Assembly (NCBI RefSeq): GCF_013337285.1
Contig: NZ_SUPW01000001.1
Coordinates: 1,112,001 to 1,176,000 of the forward strand
Source of the DNA: Agrobacterium tumefaciens
Lineage (GTDB): Bacteria > Pseudomonadota > Alphaproteobacteria > Rhizobiales > Rhizobiaceae
DNA: 64,000 nt
Direction: 5' to 3'
Position 1 is the stretch's first letter; every line of letters begins with the position of its first letter. The notes under the pieces are model-generated. The model saw only the letters and a list, made by a program, of their open reading frames with translations, was not told where the DNA came from and searched no databases. Below, piece by piece: positions 8,938-17,806 of this stretch. Position numbers and translations under genes: made by a program.

Positions 8938-10224
8938 ATGACATGGCAAAGCCCGATTGCGCCCGGAATTTCCTGGTATCAGGCAAGCGTCGGCGAGCGG
9001 CCGGACTATTCCGCGCTCGACGACTCGAAACAGGTGGATGTCGCGATCATCGGCGGCGGTTATACCGGCCTTCAAGCCGCGTGTAACCTCGCCGAAAACG
9101 GCGTCTCGGTCGCCCTCATAGAGGCGCATCGTTTCGGCGATGGCGCGTCGGGCCGCAATGGCGGCCAGTTCGGCACCGGCCAGCGTTCTTTTCCCGACGA
9201 GATGGAGGAACAGATCGGCTTCGAGCAATCGAAACTGCTGTTCGACATTGCCGAGAACGCCAAAAATTACGTGCGCGACTTCGCGAGCAATCGCGGCATC
9301 GACATGGAATATCTGCCGGGGCAGCTCTATGTGGCGCACAAGGCCGCTTATGAGGACGATTACCGCAAAAGCGTCGATGCGATGAACAATCGCTACGGCT
9401 ACCCGCATATTTCCTACATGGAACGCGGCGAAGCGCGCAAAAGCGTCGGCTCTACCCATTATTTTGGCGGCACGCGTGATACCGGCACCGGCCATATCCA
9501 TCCGCTGAAGCTGCTGGTCGGGTTGGCAAAGGCGGCGAAAGCTGCGGGTGCCGGCATTTACGAAATGACGCCGGCGAAATCCATCCGCCAATCCGGTGGC
9601 AAGACCATCATCGAAACGCCCTTCGGCACGCTTACCGCGACAAAGGTGCTGATTGCGACCAATGCCTATATCGGCAATCTGGAACCGGTGACGGCCGCCC
9701 ATATCATGCCCATCCGCTCCTTCATCGGTGCGACAGCGCCGCTCGACGCTTTTCCCGACATTATTCCCGGCAAGGAAGCCGTAGCGGATTCGCGTTTCGT
9801 GGTGCGATACTTCCGCAAGACGGCCGACAACCGGCTGCTGTTCGGCGGACGCGAGGCCTATACCGCCGATACGCCGCGTGACATTTCCAGTCATATTCGC
9901 AGACAAATCGCTGAAATCTATCCGGCGCTGAAGGATATCGACATCACCCATTCCTGGGGCGGCTCCGTCGGCATCACCCTGCCGCGGCAAGTGTTCGTGC
10001 GCGAAGTCATGCCGGGCGTCACCTCCATCGGCGGTTATTCCGGCCATGGGGTGATGCTGTCGAATTATTGCGGCAAGCTCTATGCCGATCTCGTTCTCGG
10101 CAGACAGGACATGCTGGCGCCCTTCGCGCGGCTGAAGGTGCCATCCTTCCCCGGCGGGGCATCGCTTCGTGCGCCGCTGCTTTTTCTGGCATTGTCATGG
10201 TACGCATTGCGAGACAGGTTTTAG
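8938..10224 (+). CDS. FAD-dependent amine oxidoreductase, probably gamma-glutamylputrescine oxidase (PuuB-like)
   Basis: A 428-residue DAO-superfamily flavoenzyme predicted to oxidise gamma-glutamylputrescine to the aldehyde. Dinucleotide-binding motif VAIIGGGYTGLQAACNLAE at residues 30-50 is followed by IEAHRFGDGASGRNGGQ, the family signature. The C-terminal FAD block GYSGHGVMLSNYCGKLYAD is present. The length and N-terminal SPIAPGISWYQAS leader match PuuB-type proteins. It is 12 nt downstream of the synthetase-like gene in an apparent operon. Other substrates in the same superfamily (sarcosine, proline betaine) cannot be excluded. Confidence 0.8.
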   Translation: MTWQSPIAPGISWYQASVGERPDYSALDDSKQVDVAIIGGGYTGLQAACNLAENGVSVALIEAHRFGDGASGRNGGQFGTGQRSFPDEMEEQIGFEQSKLLFDIAENAKNYVRDFASNRGIDMEYLPGQLYVAHKAAYEDDYRKSVDAMNNRYGYPHISYMERGEARKSVGSTHYFGGTRDTGTGHIHPLKLLVGLAKAAKAAGAGIYEMTPAKSIRQSGGKTIIETPFGTLTATKVLIATNAYIGNLEPVTAAHIMPIRSFIGATAPLDAFPDIIPGKEAVADSRFVVRYFRKTADNRLLFGGREAYTADTPRDISSHIRRQIAEIYPALKDIDITHSWGGSVGITLPRQVFVREVMPGVTSIGGYSGHGVMLSNYCGKLYADLVLGRQDMLAPFARLKVPSFPGGASLRAPLLFLALSWYALRDRF

Positions 10225-10360
10225 GATAATGTTTACAGCCGGTTACCGAAACAGAACGGGTGAAAAAAGCCAAAATTCATAATTTCACATAACTGAGTCT
10301 GGCATTTTTAAATCGATTAGATTATTGATGCCCCAACCTTTGAAGATCGAGAGAATCGAT

Positions 10361-11836
10361 ATGAGCAGTCAGATCATTCCTGTTGAACCTTTTGATTGTG
10401 TCGTTTTCGGCGGCACGGGCGATCTTGCCGAGCGCAAGCTTCTGCCGGCCCTTTATCACCGGCAGGTCGAAGGCCAGTTCACGGAGCCGACCCGCATCAT
10501 CGGTGCGTCGCGTTCGGTCATGAGCCATGAGGAATATCGCAAATTCGCGCAGGACGCGCTGAAGGAGCACCTGAAGGCCGGCGAATATGACGACGCGCAG
10601 GTCACGCTGTTCCTCAACCGGCTTTTTTATGTGCCTGTTGATGCCAAGGGCAGCAATGGCTGGGACGTGCTGAAGAAGCTGCTCGATGAGGGCAAAGAGC
10701 GCATACGCGCATTCTATCTGGCCGTCGCGCCGGGCATTTTTGGCGACATTGCCGACAGGATCCGCGAACACAAGCTGATCACCCGCTCGACCCGCATCGT
10801 CGTCGAAAAGCCGATCGGCCGTGACCTTGCTTCGGCGCAGGAACTGAACGACACCATCGGCCACGTCTTCAAGGAAGAGCAGATCTTCCGCATCGACCAC
10901 TATCTCGGCAAGGAGACAGTGCAGAACCTGATGGCGCTGCGCTTCGCCAACGCGCTTTACGAGCCGCTGTGGAATTCCGCCCACATCGACCATGTGCAGA
11001 TCACGGTTGCGGAAGCCGTCGGTCTTGAAGGCCGTGCGGGTTATTACGACAAGGCCGGCGCGCTGCGTGACATGGTGCAGAACCATATCCTTCAGCTGCT
11101 TTGCCTCGTGGCCATGGAGCCGCCCGCTTCGATGAAATCGGAAGCCGTGCGTGATGAAAAGCTCAAGGTTCTGCGTTCGCTGAAGCCCATCGACACCAGC
11201 AATGTCGAAAAGCTGACCGTTCGTGGCCAGTACCGCGCCGGCGCTTCCGCCGGTGGTCCGGTGAAGGGCTATCTGGAAGAGCTGGAAGGCGGCGTTTCCA
11301 ACACCGAAACCTTTGTCGCCATCAAGGCCGAAATCGCCAACTGGCGCTGGGCCGGCGTGCCCTTCTACATCCGCACCGGCAAACGCCTTGCGACCCGCGT
11401 TTCGGAAATCGTCGTCACCTTCAAGCAGATCCCGCATTCGATCTTCGACGATGCGGCCGGCAAGATCGAGGCCAACAAGCTGGTCATTCGCCTGCAGCCG
11501 GATGAAGGCGTCAAGCAGTCGCTCCTCATCAAGGACCCCGGCCCGGGCGGCATGCGCCTGCGTCAGGTGTCGCTGGATATGAGCTTTGCCGAAGCCTTTA
11601 ACGTGCGCAGCCCCGATGCCTATGAGCGGCTGTTGATGGACACTATCCGCTCCAACCAGACGCTGTTCATGCGCCGCGACGAAGTGGAAGCGGCATGGGA
11701 CTGGGTCGACCCCATTCTCAAGAGCTGGGAAGATCTGGCGCAGGGCGTGCAGGGTTATACTGCCGGCACCTGGGGTCCGAGCGGCTCGATCGCGCTCATC
11801 GAGCGTGACGGCCGCACCTGGCACGATGGAGATTGA
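10361..11836 (+). CDS. zwf: Glucose-6-phosphate 1-dehydrogenase
   Basis: Oxidises glucose-6-phosphate to 6-phosphogluconolactone, feeding the Entner-Doudoroff route. It is 491 residues from ATG 10361, the start that fits the family N-terminus; an in-frame ATG at 10325 would add 12 residues. The NAD(P)-binding GGTGDLAERKLLPAL is near the N-terminus, and the active-site signature RIDHYLGKE lies near residue 177. It is first of three adjacent genes zwf-pgl-edd, with two nt before pgl, so coupling is likely. The 136-nt upstream region is AT-rich and should hold the promoter. Confidence 0.96.
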   Translation: MSSQIIPVEPFDCVVFGGTGDLAERKLLPALYHRQVEGQFTEPTRIIGASRSVMSHEEYRKFAQDALKEHLKAGEYDDAQVTLFLNRLFYVPVDAKGSNGWDVLKKLLDEGKERIRAFYLAVAPGIFGDIADRIREHKLITRSTRIVVEKPIGRDLASAQELNDTIGHVFKEEQIFRIDHYLGKETVQNLMALRFANALYEPLWNSAHIDHVQITVAEAVGLEGRAGYYDKAGALRDMVQNHILQLLCLVAMEPPASMKSEAVRDEKLKVLRSLKPIDTSNVEKLTVRGQYRAGASAGGPVKGYLEELEGGVSNTETFVAIKAEIANWRWAGVPFYIRTGKRLATRVSEIVVTFKQIPHSIFDDAAGKIEANKLVIRLQPDEGVKQSLLIKDPGPGGMRLRQVSLDMSFAEAFNVRSPDAYERLLMDTIRSNQTLFMRRDEVEAAWDWVDPILKSWEDLAQGVQGYTAGTWGPSGSIALIERDGRTWHDGD

Positions 11837-11838
11837 GG

Positions 11839-12546
11839 ATGACGGAGATGAGTGAGACATTGCATGTCTTCGACAGCGCCACTGAGCTCGCCTCCGCGCT
11901 GGCAACTGAAGTTGCCAGCCGCCTTTCGGCCGCAACGCAGGAGCGCGGCACGGCGAGCATCGCCGTTTCCGGCGGCTCGACGCCCAAGCTGTTCTTTCAG
12001 GCGCTTTCCAAACACGATCTCGACTGGCCCAATATCAGCGTGACGCTGGTGGACGAACGTTTCGTGCCGCCGGAAAGCGACCGTTCGAACCATCGCCTCG
12101 TTGCCGATAACCTGTTGCAGGACAAGGCAAAGGCGGCCTATTTCGTGCCGCTGTTCCAGCCGGCGGCCTCGCCGGAGGATGCGGCAACGCTCGCGACCGT
12201 CAAGACCGAGGCGATCTGCGATCCTTTCGACGTTGTCATTCTGGGTATGGGAACGGATGGCCACACGGCATCGTTCTTCCCCGGCGGAGACAATCTCTAT
12301 GAGGCGCTCGACCTCGACGAACCGCGTGGTGTTTTGACCATGGCGGCGGAAAATGCGGGTGAGGAGCGGCTGACGTTCAACTTCTCAAGCCTGCATGACG
12401 CCGATTTTCTGGTGTTGCATATCGAAGGTGCGGCCAAGAAAGCGACGCTTGAAAAAGCGCAGTCGGGTGAGGATGAGGACGAAATGCCGATCCGCGCCGT
12501 GCTGAACCGGGCAGAAACGCCCGTCGACATATACTGGGCGCCATAA
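11839..12546 (+). CDS. pgl: 6-phosphogluconolactonase
   Basis: Hydrolyses 6-phosphogluconolactone to 6-phosphogluconate, linking Zwf to Edd. It is about 235 residues. Family motifs are present: ISVTLVDERFVPPESDRSN, and ILGMGTDGHTASFFPG with its catalytic histidine. The ATG at 11839 lies two nt after the zwf stop, so translation is probably coupled; ATG 11848 is an alternative. The final residues DIYWAP end close to the usual length of the SOL/DevB-type enzyme. Confidence 0.94.
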   Translation: MTEMSETLHVFDSATELASALATEVASRLSAATQERGTASIAVSGGSTPKLFFQALSKHDLDWPNISVTLVDERFVPPESDRSNHRLVADNLLQDKAKAAYFVPLFQPAASPEDAATLATVKTEAICDPFDVVILGMGTDGHTASFFPGGDNLYEALDLDEPRGVLTMAAENAGEERLTFNFSSLHDADFLVLHIEGAAKKATLEKAQSGEDEDEMPIRAVLNRAETPVDIYWAP

Positions 12547-12669
12547 GCCAACGCGGCTGCCGTAACCGCGGCCCGCGAAAACGCCCGAAGACATGAAGAC
12601 AGAAACACGACAACCGGCCGTTCACCTCCCGGAACGCCGGTTGCCGACCAACGAACAGGATGAACGCCC

Positions 12670-14490
12670 ATGTCCGCCGATTCCCGCATTCAGGCCATCA
12701 CCGCCCGCATCGTCGAACGTTCCAAGCCCTACCGCGAGACCTATCTCGAGCGGTTGCGGCTGCAGGTCTCAAAAGGCGTTCACCGTTCCGTTCTGTCTTG
12801 CGGCAACCTCGCACATGGGTTTGCGGTCTGTTCCCCCGCCGACAAGGACATCCTTGCCGGCGACCGGGTTCCCAATCTCGGCATCATCACCGCCTATAAC
12901 GATATGCTCTCCGCGCATCAGCCTTATGAGATCTTTCCCGCGATCATCCGTGATGCGGCCAAAGAAGCTGGCGGCATAGCCCAGGTGGCAGGTGCCGTTC
13001 CGGCCATGTGTGATGGCGTGACACAAGGCCAGCCCGGCATGGAGCTGTCGCTGTTTTCCCGCGATGCCATCGCTATGGCTGCCGGCATCGGCCTGTCGCA
13101 CAACATGTTCGACGCCGCCGTCTATCTCGGTGTCTGCGACAAGATCGTGCCCGGCCTCGTGATCGCGGCACTCGCCTTCGGTCACCTGCCCGCCGTCTTC
13201 GTTCCCGCCGGTCCGATGACATCAGGCCTGCCGAATGACGAGAAATCCCGCATCCGCCAGCTTTATGCCGAAGGCAAGGTTGGCCGCGAGGAGCTTCTGG
13301 AAGCGGAATCGAAATCCTATCACGGCCCCGGCACCTGCACCTTCTACGGCACCGCCAATTCAAACCAGATGCTGATGGAGATCATGGGCTTCCATATGCC
13401 CGGCTCGTCTTTCATCAACCCCGGCACACCGCTGCGTGATGCGCTGACGCGCGAAGCGACCAAGCGGGCGCTCGCCATCACCGCGCAGGGCAATGAATTC
13501 ACGCCCGCTGGCGAAATGATCGATGAACGGTCGGTCGTCAACGGCGTCGTCGGCCTGCATGCGACGGGTGGTTCCACCAATCACACCATGCACCTGATCG
13601 CCATGGCGCGCGCCGCAGGCATCATTCTCACCTGGCAGGATATTTCCGATCTCTCGGATATCGTGCCGTTGCTCGCCCGCGTCTACCCCAACGGCCTTGC
13701 CGATGTGAACCACTTCCACGCCGCCGGCGGCATGGGCTTCCTCATCAAGCAGCTTCTGAAACAGGGCTTTGTGCATGACGACGTGCGCACCGTCTTCGGA
13801 CAGGGTCTCGCAGCCTATACCGTGGATGCCATGCTGGACGAAAAGGGTGCGGTCGCGCGTCAGCCCTCCCCCGAGCAGAGCCACGACCCGAAGGTGCTTT
13901 CCAGCATCGAAACGCCGTTCCAGCCGACCGGCGGCCTGAAGATGCTGACGGGCAATCTCGGCAAATCGGTCATCAAGATTTCTGCCGTCAAGCCGGAACG
14001 CCACATTATCGAAGCGCCCGCTATCGTCTTCGATGACCAGCAGGCACTTCAGGATGCCTTCAAGGACGGCAAGCTCAACCGCGACTTCATCGCCGTCGTC
14101 CGCTTCCAGGGGCCGAAGGCCAATGGCATGCCGGAACTGCACCGCCTGACGCCGCCGCTCGGCGTGTTGCAGGATCGCGGTTTCAAGGTGGCGCTGGTGA
14201 CGGATGGGCGCATGTCCGGCGCATCAGGCAAGGTGCCGGCCGCCATCCACGTTACGCCGGAAGCTTCCGATTGCGGCCCGATCTCGCTCATCCGCGATGG
14301 CGACATCATCCGTCTCGATGCCATTTCCGGAACGCTGGAAGTGCTGGTTTCCGCCGCTGAACTGGCCAAACGCGAACCGGCGCGTGCCGATCTTTCCGGC
14401 AATGAATGGGGCATGGGCCGCGAGCTTTTCGCCCCCTTCCGCCGCAATGCCGGCCCGGCCGATCAGGGCGCCAGCGTGCTCTTCCATTGA
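12670..14490 (+). CDS. edd: Phosphogluconate dehydratase (Entner-Doudoroff)
   Basis: Dehydrates 6-phosphogluconate to KDPG. It is 606 residues, the normal length for Edd of the IlvD/Edd family. Cysteines expected to ligate the iron-sulfur cluster occur in [11 protein letters not shown] and [15 protein letters not shown], with [15 protein letters not shown] as a third block; [16 protein letters not shown] is the C-terminal family signature. It lies 123 nt after pgl, in the same direction. The KDPG aldolase gene eda is not in the window and must lie elsewhere. Confidence 0.96.
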   Translation: MSADSRIQAITARIVERSKPYRETYLERLRLQVSKGVHRSVLSCGNLAHGFAVCSPADKDILAGDRVPNLGIITAYNDMLSAHQPYEIFPAIIRDAAKEAGGIAQVAGAVPAMCDGVTQGQPGMELSLFSRDAIAMAAGIGLSHNMFDAAVYLGVCDKIVPGLVIAALAFGHLPAVFVPAGPMTSGLPNDEKSRIRQLYAEGKVGREELLEAESKSYHGPGTCTFYGTANSNQMLMEIMGFHMPGSSFINPGTPLRDALTREATKRALAITAQGNEFTPAGEMIDERSVVNGVVGLHATGGSTNHTMHLIAMARAAGIILTWQDISDLSDIVPLLARVYPNGLADVNHFHAAGGMGFLIKQLLKQGFVHDDVRTVFGQGLAAYTVDAMLDEKGAVARQPSPEQSHDPKVLSSIETPFQPTGGLKMLTGNLGKSVIKISAVKPERHIIEAPAIVFDDQQALQDAFKDGKLNRDFIAVVRFQGPKANGMPELHRLTPPLGVLQDRGFKVALVTDGRMSGASGKVPAAIHVTPEASDCGPISLIRDGDIIRLDAISGTLEVLVSAAELAKREPARADLSGNEWGMGRELFAPFRRNAGPADQGASVLFH

Positions 14491-14496
14491 TTTTTT

Positions 14497-14529
14497 GAGA
14501 GGCGAAGGCCGATACGGCTTTCGCCTCTC
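14497..14529 (+). terminator. Long hairpin immediately after edd (non-canonical terminator)
   Basis: A 15-bp stem (14497-14511 with 14515-14529, one G-U pair, loop ATA) begins six nt after the edd stop. The T-run lies before the stem rather than after it, so it is not a textbook intrinsic terminator on the plus strand. It probably marks the end of the zwf-pgl-edd transcript or protects its 3' end. Confidence 0.5.
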
Positions 14530-14709
14530 AACCCTGCTTTGCGGTATCATTTCACCGCACTTTCTCGCCCCCGATAATCCGGCGCAGAAACAGCTTTATT
14601 TCCCATTTCTTAAAAGTCACACTTGTCATGCGGCTGTGATGATCGCCCTATAGGGCCTTCTCGAGCAACCGTGGGACGACGGTGCAGTTTCGGATGATGG
14701 GGCCAGGAC

Positions 14710-16074
14710 ATGACGATTTTCTCAAGCAAACGCCGCGATGTGCTGAAGCTTATGGCCGGCACCGCCGTGCTGCCGCTGATTGCGTTGGCGACGCCAGTGT
14801 TGGCGCAGGACGTGGCCCTGCGCGCCATCGTCATCTCCGATCTGCATTCGGCCTATGAACGCATCGGCCAGCTTCTCGCGGCCATCGAAACGCGCATCGC
14901 TGCCGATAAGACACCGCACATCATTCTCTTGAATGGCGACCTGTTCGAACTCGGCAACGCCGTGGCCACCCGTTCGGCCGGCGAAATCGAGTGGACCTTC
15001 CTGGCCGCACTCGCCAAGCTCGCTCCCACCGTCATCAATATCGGCAATCATGAACCCGATATCGACAACGATCTTGCCAATTTCGTCAGCCGCGCCCAGG
15101 CACTGGGTATCACCGTGCTTTCCAACATCGTCGACAAGCGTAGCGGAAAGCCTTATGCACCTGCCAGTGCCGAGGTGAGCGTCGGTGGACGGCAGGTCGT
15201 CGTGGCAGGTCTCGCCACCAATGCGATCAACACCTATCCGAAGGCGACACGCGAAATGCTCGACATTCCGCAGCCGGTGGAATGGGCGAAGGCCAATCTG
15301 CCTGGCATCGTTAAGTCGGGCGCTATCAACATCGTCTTGAGCCATGCCGGCGTCGTTGCCGACCGCGATATTCTGCCGCTGCTGCCGGATGGCACGCTGC
15401 TGGTCGGCGGTCACGATCACCTGAACTTCGTGCATGAACAGGGTGCCACGCGTTATGTCCATACCGGCTCATGGTGCACCTCGATGACGGTTGCGACCAT
15501 CACCACCCCCGGCAAGGCTCCAGCCATCGAAACGATCGCGATCGATAGCGACGCTCCCGCCTCCCCGGCCCTCAAAAACCTGATCGAACAGACGCTCGAA
15601 AAGCAACTGACGGCAGAAGAACAGGTGGTTGTCGGTAAATCCGCCAAGGCAATGACCGTGGATGAGGCCGGCCGCCATGTGGCGCAGCTTATCGCTGCGA
15701 AAACTGGCGCGGATGTCGGTTTCATCGGCCATACGTCGCTCGGCGCCGGTCTGCCGCAGGGCGATATTCGCCGCTACGATTTCAACGCCTCGCTGCGTTT
15801 CGACGGCAAGCTGATGGTGACGGAAGTGGATGGCGAAGCGCTGACGCAAATCCTTGAGCGTTGCAACCAGGATGGCGACATTCCGCTTGCTGCGCGCACC
15901 GGCGACTATCTCTACGCCATGCCGGAAAAGCCGGAAACGAAACAACGCTACAAGCTGGTCTGCAACGACTGGTCAGCCACCAACCAGAAATCCTATTTCG
16001 GCCGCAGCGATCTCGCCTTCACCGAAGTGCCTGAAGTGAAGCTGAAGCAGACGGTTCTGGGCGGGCTTTCTTAA
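14710..16074 (+). CDS. Tat-exported metallophosphatase / 5'-nucleotidase (UshA-like)
   Basis: A 454-residue periplasmic phosphoesterase. The N-terminus KRRDVLKLMAG with a following hydrophobic stretch and ATPVLAQ cleavage site is a twin-arginine signal peptide. Metal-binding motifs of the calcineurin-like domain are in order: VISDLHS, LLNGDLFE, NIGNHEPDID, VLSHAG and GGHDHLNF. A C-terminal 5'-nucleotidase domain begins near residue 300 (GADVGFIGHTSLGAG, RYDFNASLRF). It presumably hydrolyses nucleotides or related phosphomonoesters and stands alone between edd and a small minus-strand gene. Substrate unknown. Confidence 0.85.
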   Translation: MTIFSSKRRDVLKLMAGTAVLPLIALATPVLAQDVALRAIVISDLHSAYERIGQLLAAIETRIAADKTPHIILLNGDLFELGNAVATRSAGEIEWTFLAALAKLAPTVINIGNHEPDIDNDLANFVSRAQALGITVLSNIVDKRSGKPYAPASAEVSVGGRQVVVAGLATNAINTYPKATREMLDIPQPVEWAKANLPGIVKSGAINIVLSHAGVVADRDILPLLPDGTLLVGGHDHLNFVHEQGATRYVHTGSWCTSMTVATITTPGKAPAIETIAIDSDAPASPALKNLIEQTLEKQLTAEEQVVVGKSAKAMTVDEAGRHVAQLIAAKTGADVGFIGHTSLGAGLPQGDIRRYDFNASLRFDGKLMVTEVDGEALTQILERCNQDGDIPLAARTGDYLYAMPEKPETKQRYKLVCNDWSATNQKSYFGRSDLAFTEVPEVKLKQTVLGGLS

Positions 16075-16098
16075 ATCCCCTCGACAGCTCTGGATATC

Positions 16099-16527
16099 TC
16101 AGAAAGACCGGATATCGAGCTTCCGGTCTTTGTGCCCTGGGTGCGTGCTGAACACGAAAACGCGGTCCAGTTCCTTCTGCGTCAACATGCGCAGGAAGCG
16201 GACGTGGATGGTGTTGTTGGCGTTGACGCGCAACATCACGCAGCCGATCTTGGTGATGCGGGCGTCGGGAATATCGAGATAGAACTGGTTCGGCAGACTG
16301 TATTTGGTCAGCAGCGCCAGCACCGCTTCGGTCTGGGAGATGCGGATGACATCGCAGCGCCGCGCCGCCATGTGCATGACGGCTTTTTCGGTATATTCGA
16401 TGCGCGCCGCATTCATGGTGTCTTCCATGCGAAACCGGCCTTCGCGGTCGTACATGAAGGATTCTTCCTTGCTCAGGTAATTGTTCCTGATGACACCCGC
16501 ACTGCTCTGCACGTCCCGGACTCCCAT
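16099..16527 (-). CDS. Small PilZ-like hypothetical protein
   Basis: About 142 residues from the ATG at 16527; an ATG at 16455 with AAGGAAG eight nt upstream is an equally good start and would give 118 residues. The C-terminal part alternates beta-like segments (YLDIPDARITKIGCVMLRV, NNTIHVRFLRML) as in rhizobial single-domain PilZ-type proteins, but the c-di-GMP-binding RxxxR and D/NxSxxG motifs are not clearly visible. It stands alone, convergent with the phosphatase gene. The function is unknown; a PilZ fold is a guess from pattern. Confidence 0.6.
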   Translation of the reverse strand: MGVRDVQSSAGVIRNNYLSKEESFMYDREGRFRMEDTMNAARIEYTEKAVMHMAARRCDVIRISQTEAVLALLTKYSLPNQFYLDIPDARITKIGCVMLRVNANNTIHVRFLRMLTQKELDRVFVFSTHPGHKDRKLDIRSF

Positions 16528-16642
16528 GCTCTCTTGAGAGATCAAGACTAGGCCATAGTCTTTAACAATTCATATCAGACTTGTCTCAAACAGACCGGAA
16601 GCGGGACATTCCCTATGTTTTTCCACAGTGGCAAAAACTCAC

Positions 16643-16674
16643 AAAAAAGCCCCGGAACGGTAAGGTTCCGGGGC
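16643..16674 (-). terminator. Intrinsic terminator of the agl operon
   Basis: On the minus strand, arms at 16665-16674 and 16649-16658 (GCCCCGGAAC with its exact complement) form a 10-bp stem, followed by six T residues. It begins 24 nt after the aglK stop and is a textbook rho-independent terminator closing aglEFGAK. Confidence 0.93.
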
Positions 16675-16697
16675 ATGTCTGTAGATATCGCCAGCGA

Positions 16698-17786
16698 TTA
16701 TGGGCGGTAGGTCTTGCCTTCGGCGTCGAAGAGATGGAGCTTTTCCTGCGGTGCTGCAAACCGCAGGGTTTCGCCCTTTGAGACAGTAAGGATGCCCGGT
16801 ATCTTGACGATGATCGGCTCCTGCCCCTTCGGAGCCTCAAGATAGAGCAGCGTCACTTCGCCCAGAGCCTCGACGATCGAGACCTTGCCTTCGAAAAGAT
16901 AGTCATCGCCGGTGACGATGCTCAGATCTTCCGGCCGGACACCGAAGCTCGCGGCCTTGCCTTGCTCGGTTGCGGGCGTCGGAACAGTGACGGCGAGTGT
17001 CTTGCCTCCAGCCAGTTCGATCGAGGTGCGTTCACCGGTTCCGGCAATCTTTGCCGCAATGATGTTCATGGCGGGCGAGCCAATGAAGCGGGCCACGAAG
17101 AGATTGGCCGGCCTTTCGTAAAGCTCCAGCGGCGGGCCGACCTGTTCCACCCGGCCGGCATTCAACACGACGATGCGGTCCGCCAGCGTCATCGCCTCCA
17201 CCTGATCGTGGGTGACGTAGATCATCGTCGTTTCGGCCATCTGCTCGTTGAGCTTGGCGATTTCGATGCGTGTGGCGACACGCAGCGCCGCATCGAGGTT
17301 CGACAGCGGTTCATCGAACAGGAAGACCTTGGGATTGCGGCAGATGGCGCGGCCGATGGCGACGCGCTGGCGTTGGCCACCGGACAGAGCCTTGGGCAGA
17401 CGCTCCAGATATTGCGTCAGTTGCAGGATTTCGGCAGCGGCACGGACGCGGCGGTCGATCTCCTGACGGCTTTCCCTGGCGATCTTCATACCGAAGGCCA
17501 TGTTGTCGTAGACCGTCATATGCGGATAGAGCGCGTAGGACTGAAACACCATGGCAATGCCCCGGCGCGAGGGCGGGATTTCATTGACCAGCTGACCGTC
17601 AATGAACATCTCGCCGCCGGTGATTTCCTCCAGACCAGCGATCATGCGCAGCAACGTCGATTTTCCGCAGCCGGATGGCCCGACGAAGACGATGAATTCG
17701 CCCTGTTCGATCTCCAGATCGATGCCGTGCAGGACCTTCACCTGCCCGTATGATTTGCGGATATCCTTGAGAACGAGACTTGTCAT
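16698..17786 (-). CDS. aglK: Alpha-glucoside ABC transporter, ATP-binding subunit AglK
   Basis: A 362-residue cytoplasmic ATPase of the MalK/UgpC type powering alpha-glucoside import. Walker A GPSGCGKST is near residue 37, signature LSGGQRQR near 135, Walker B VFLFDEPLSNLDA follows, and the switch histidine is in IYVTHDQVEAMTLAD. The C-terminal OB-type regulatory domain occupies about residues 235-362. It is last in the aglEFGAK operon, 20 nt after aglA, and is followed by the terminator. Carbohydrate-type MalK subunits can energise several importers, so it may not be exclusive. Confidence 0.92.
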   Translation of the reverse strand: MTSLVLKDIRKSYGQVKVLHGIDLEIEQGEFIVFVGPSGCGKSTLLRMIAGLEEITGGEMFIDGQLVNEIPPSRRGIAMVFQSYALYPHMTVYDNMAFGMKIARESRQEIDRRVRAAAEILQLTQYLERLPKALSGGQRQRVAIGRAICRNPKVFLFDEPLSNLDAALRVATRIEIAKLNEQMAETTMIYVTHDQVEAMTLADRIVVLNAGRVEQVGPPLELYERPANLFVARFIGSPAMNIIAAKIAGTGERTSIELAGGKTLAVTVPTPATEQGKAASFGVRPEDLSIVTGDDYLFEGKVSIVEALGEVTLLYLEAPKGQEPIIVKIPGILTVSKGETLRFAAPQEKLHLFDAEGKTYRP

Positions 17787-17806
17787 GGGTGTTCCTCCCT
17801 ATTCTG

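Noticed and set aside
8056..10047. A 663-codon open frame on the minus strand opposite the PuuA/PuuB-like genes
   Set aside because: It is the antisense shadow of two enzymes with intact motifs; there is no plausible ribosome-binding site and no recognisable domain.
10322..11935. A 537-codon minus-strand frame opposite zwf
   Set aside because: zwf has its full set of motifs; the antisense frame has none and spans the zwf-pgl boundary.
14497..14529. Hairpin after edd considered as a classic rho-independent terminator
   Set aside because: The T-run precedes the stem on the plus strand, so the usual U-tract is absent; it is listed with low certainty only.
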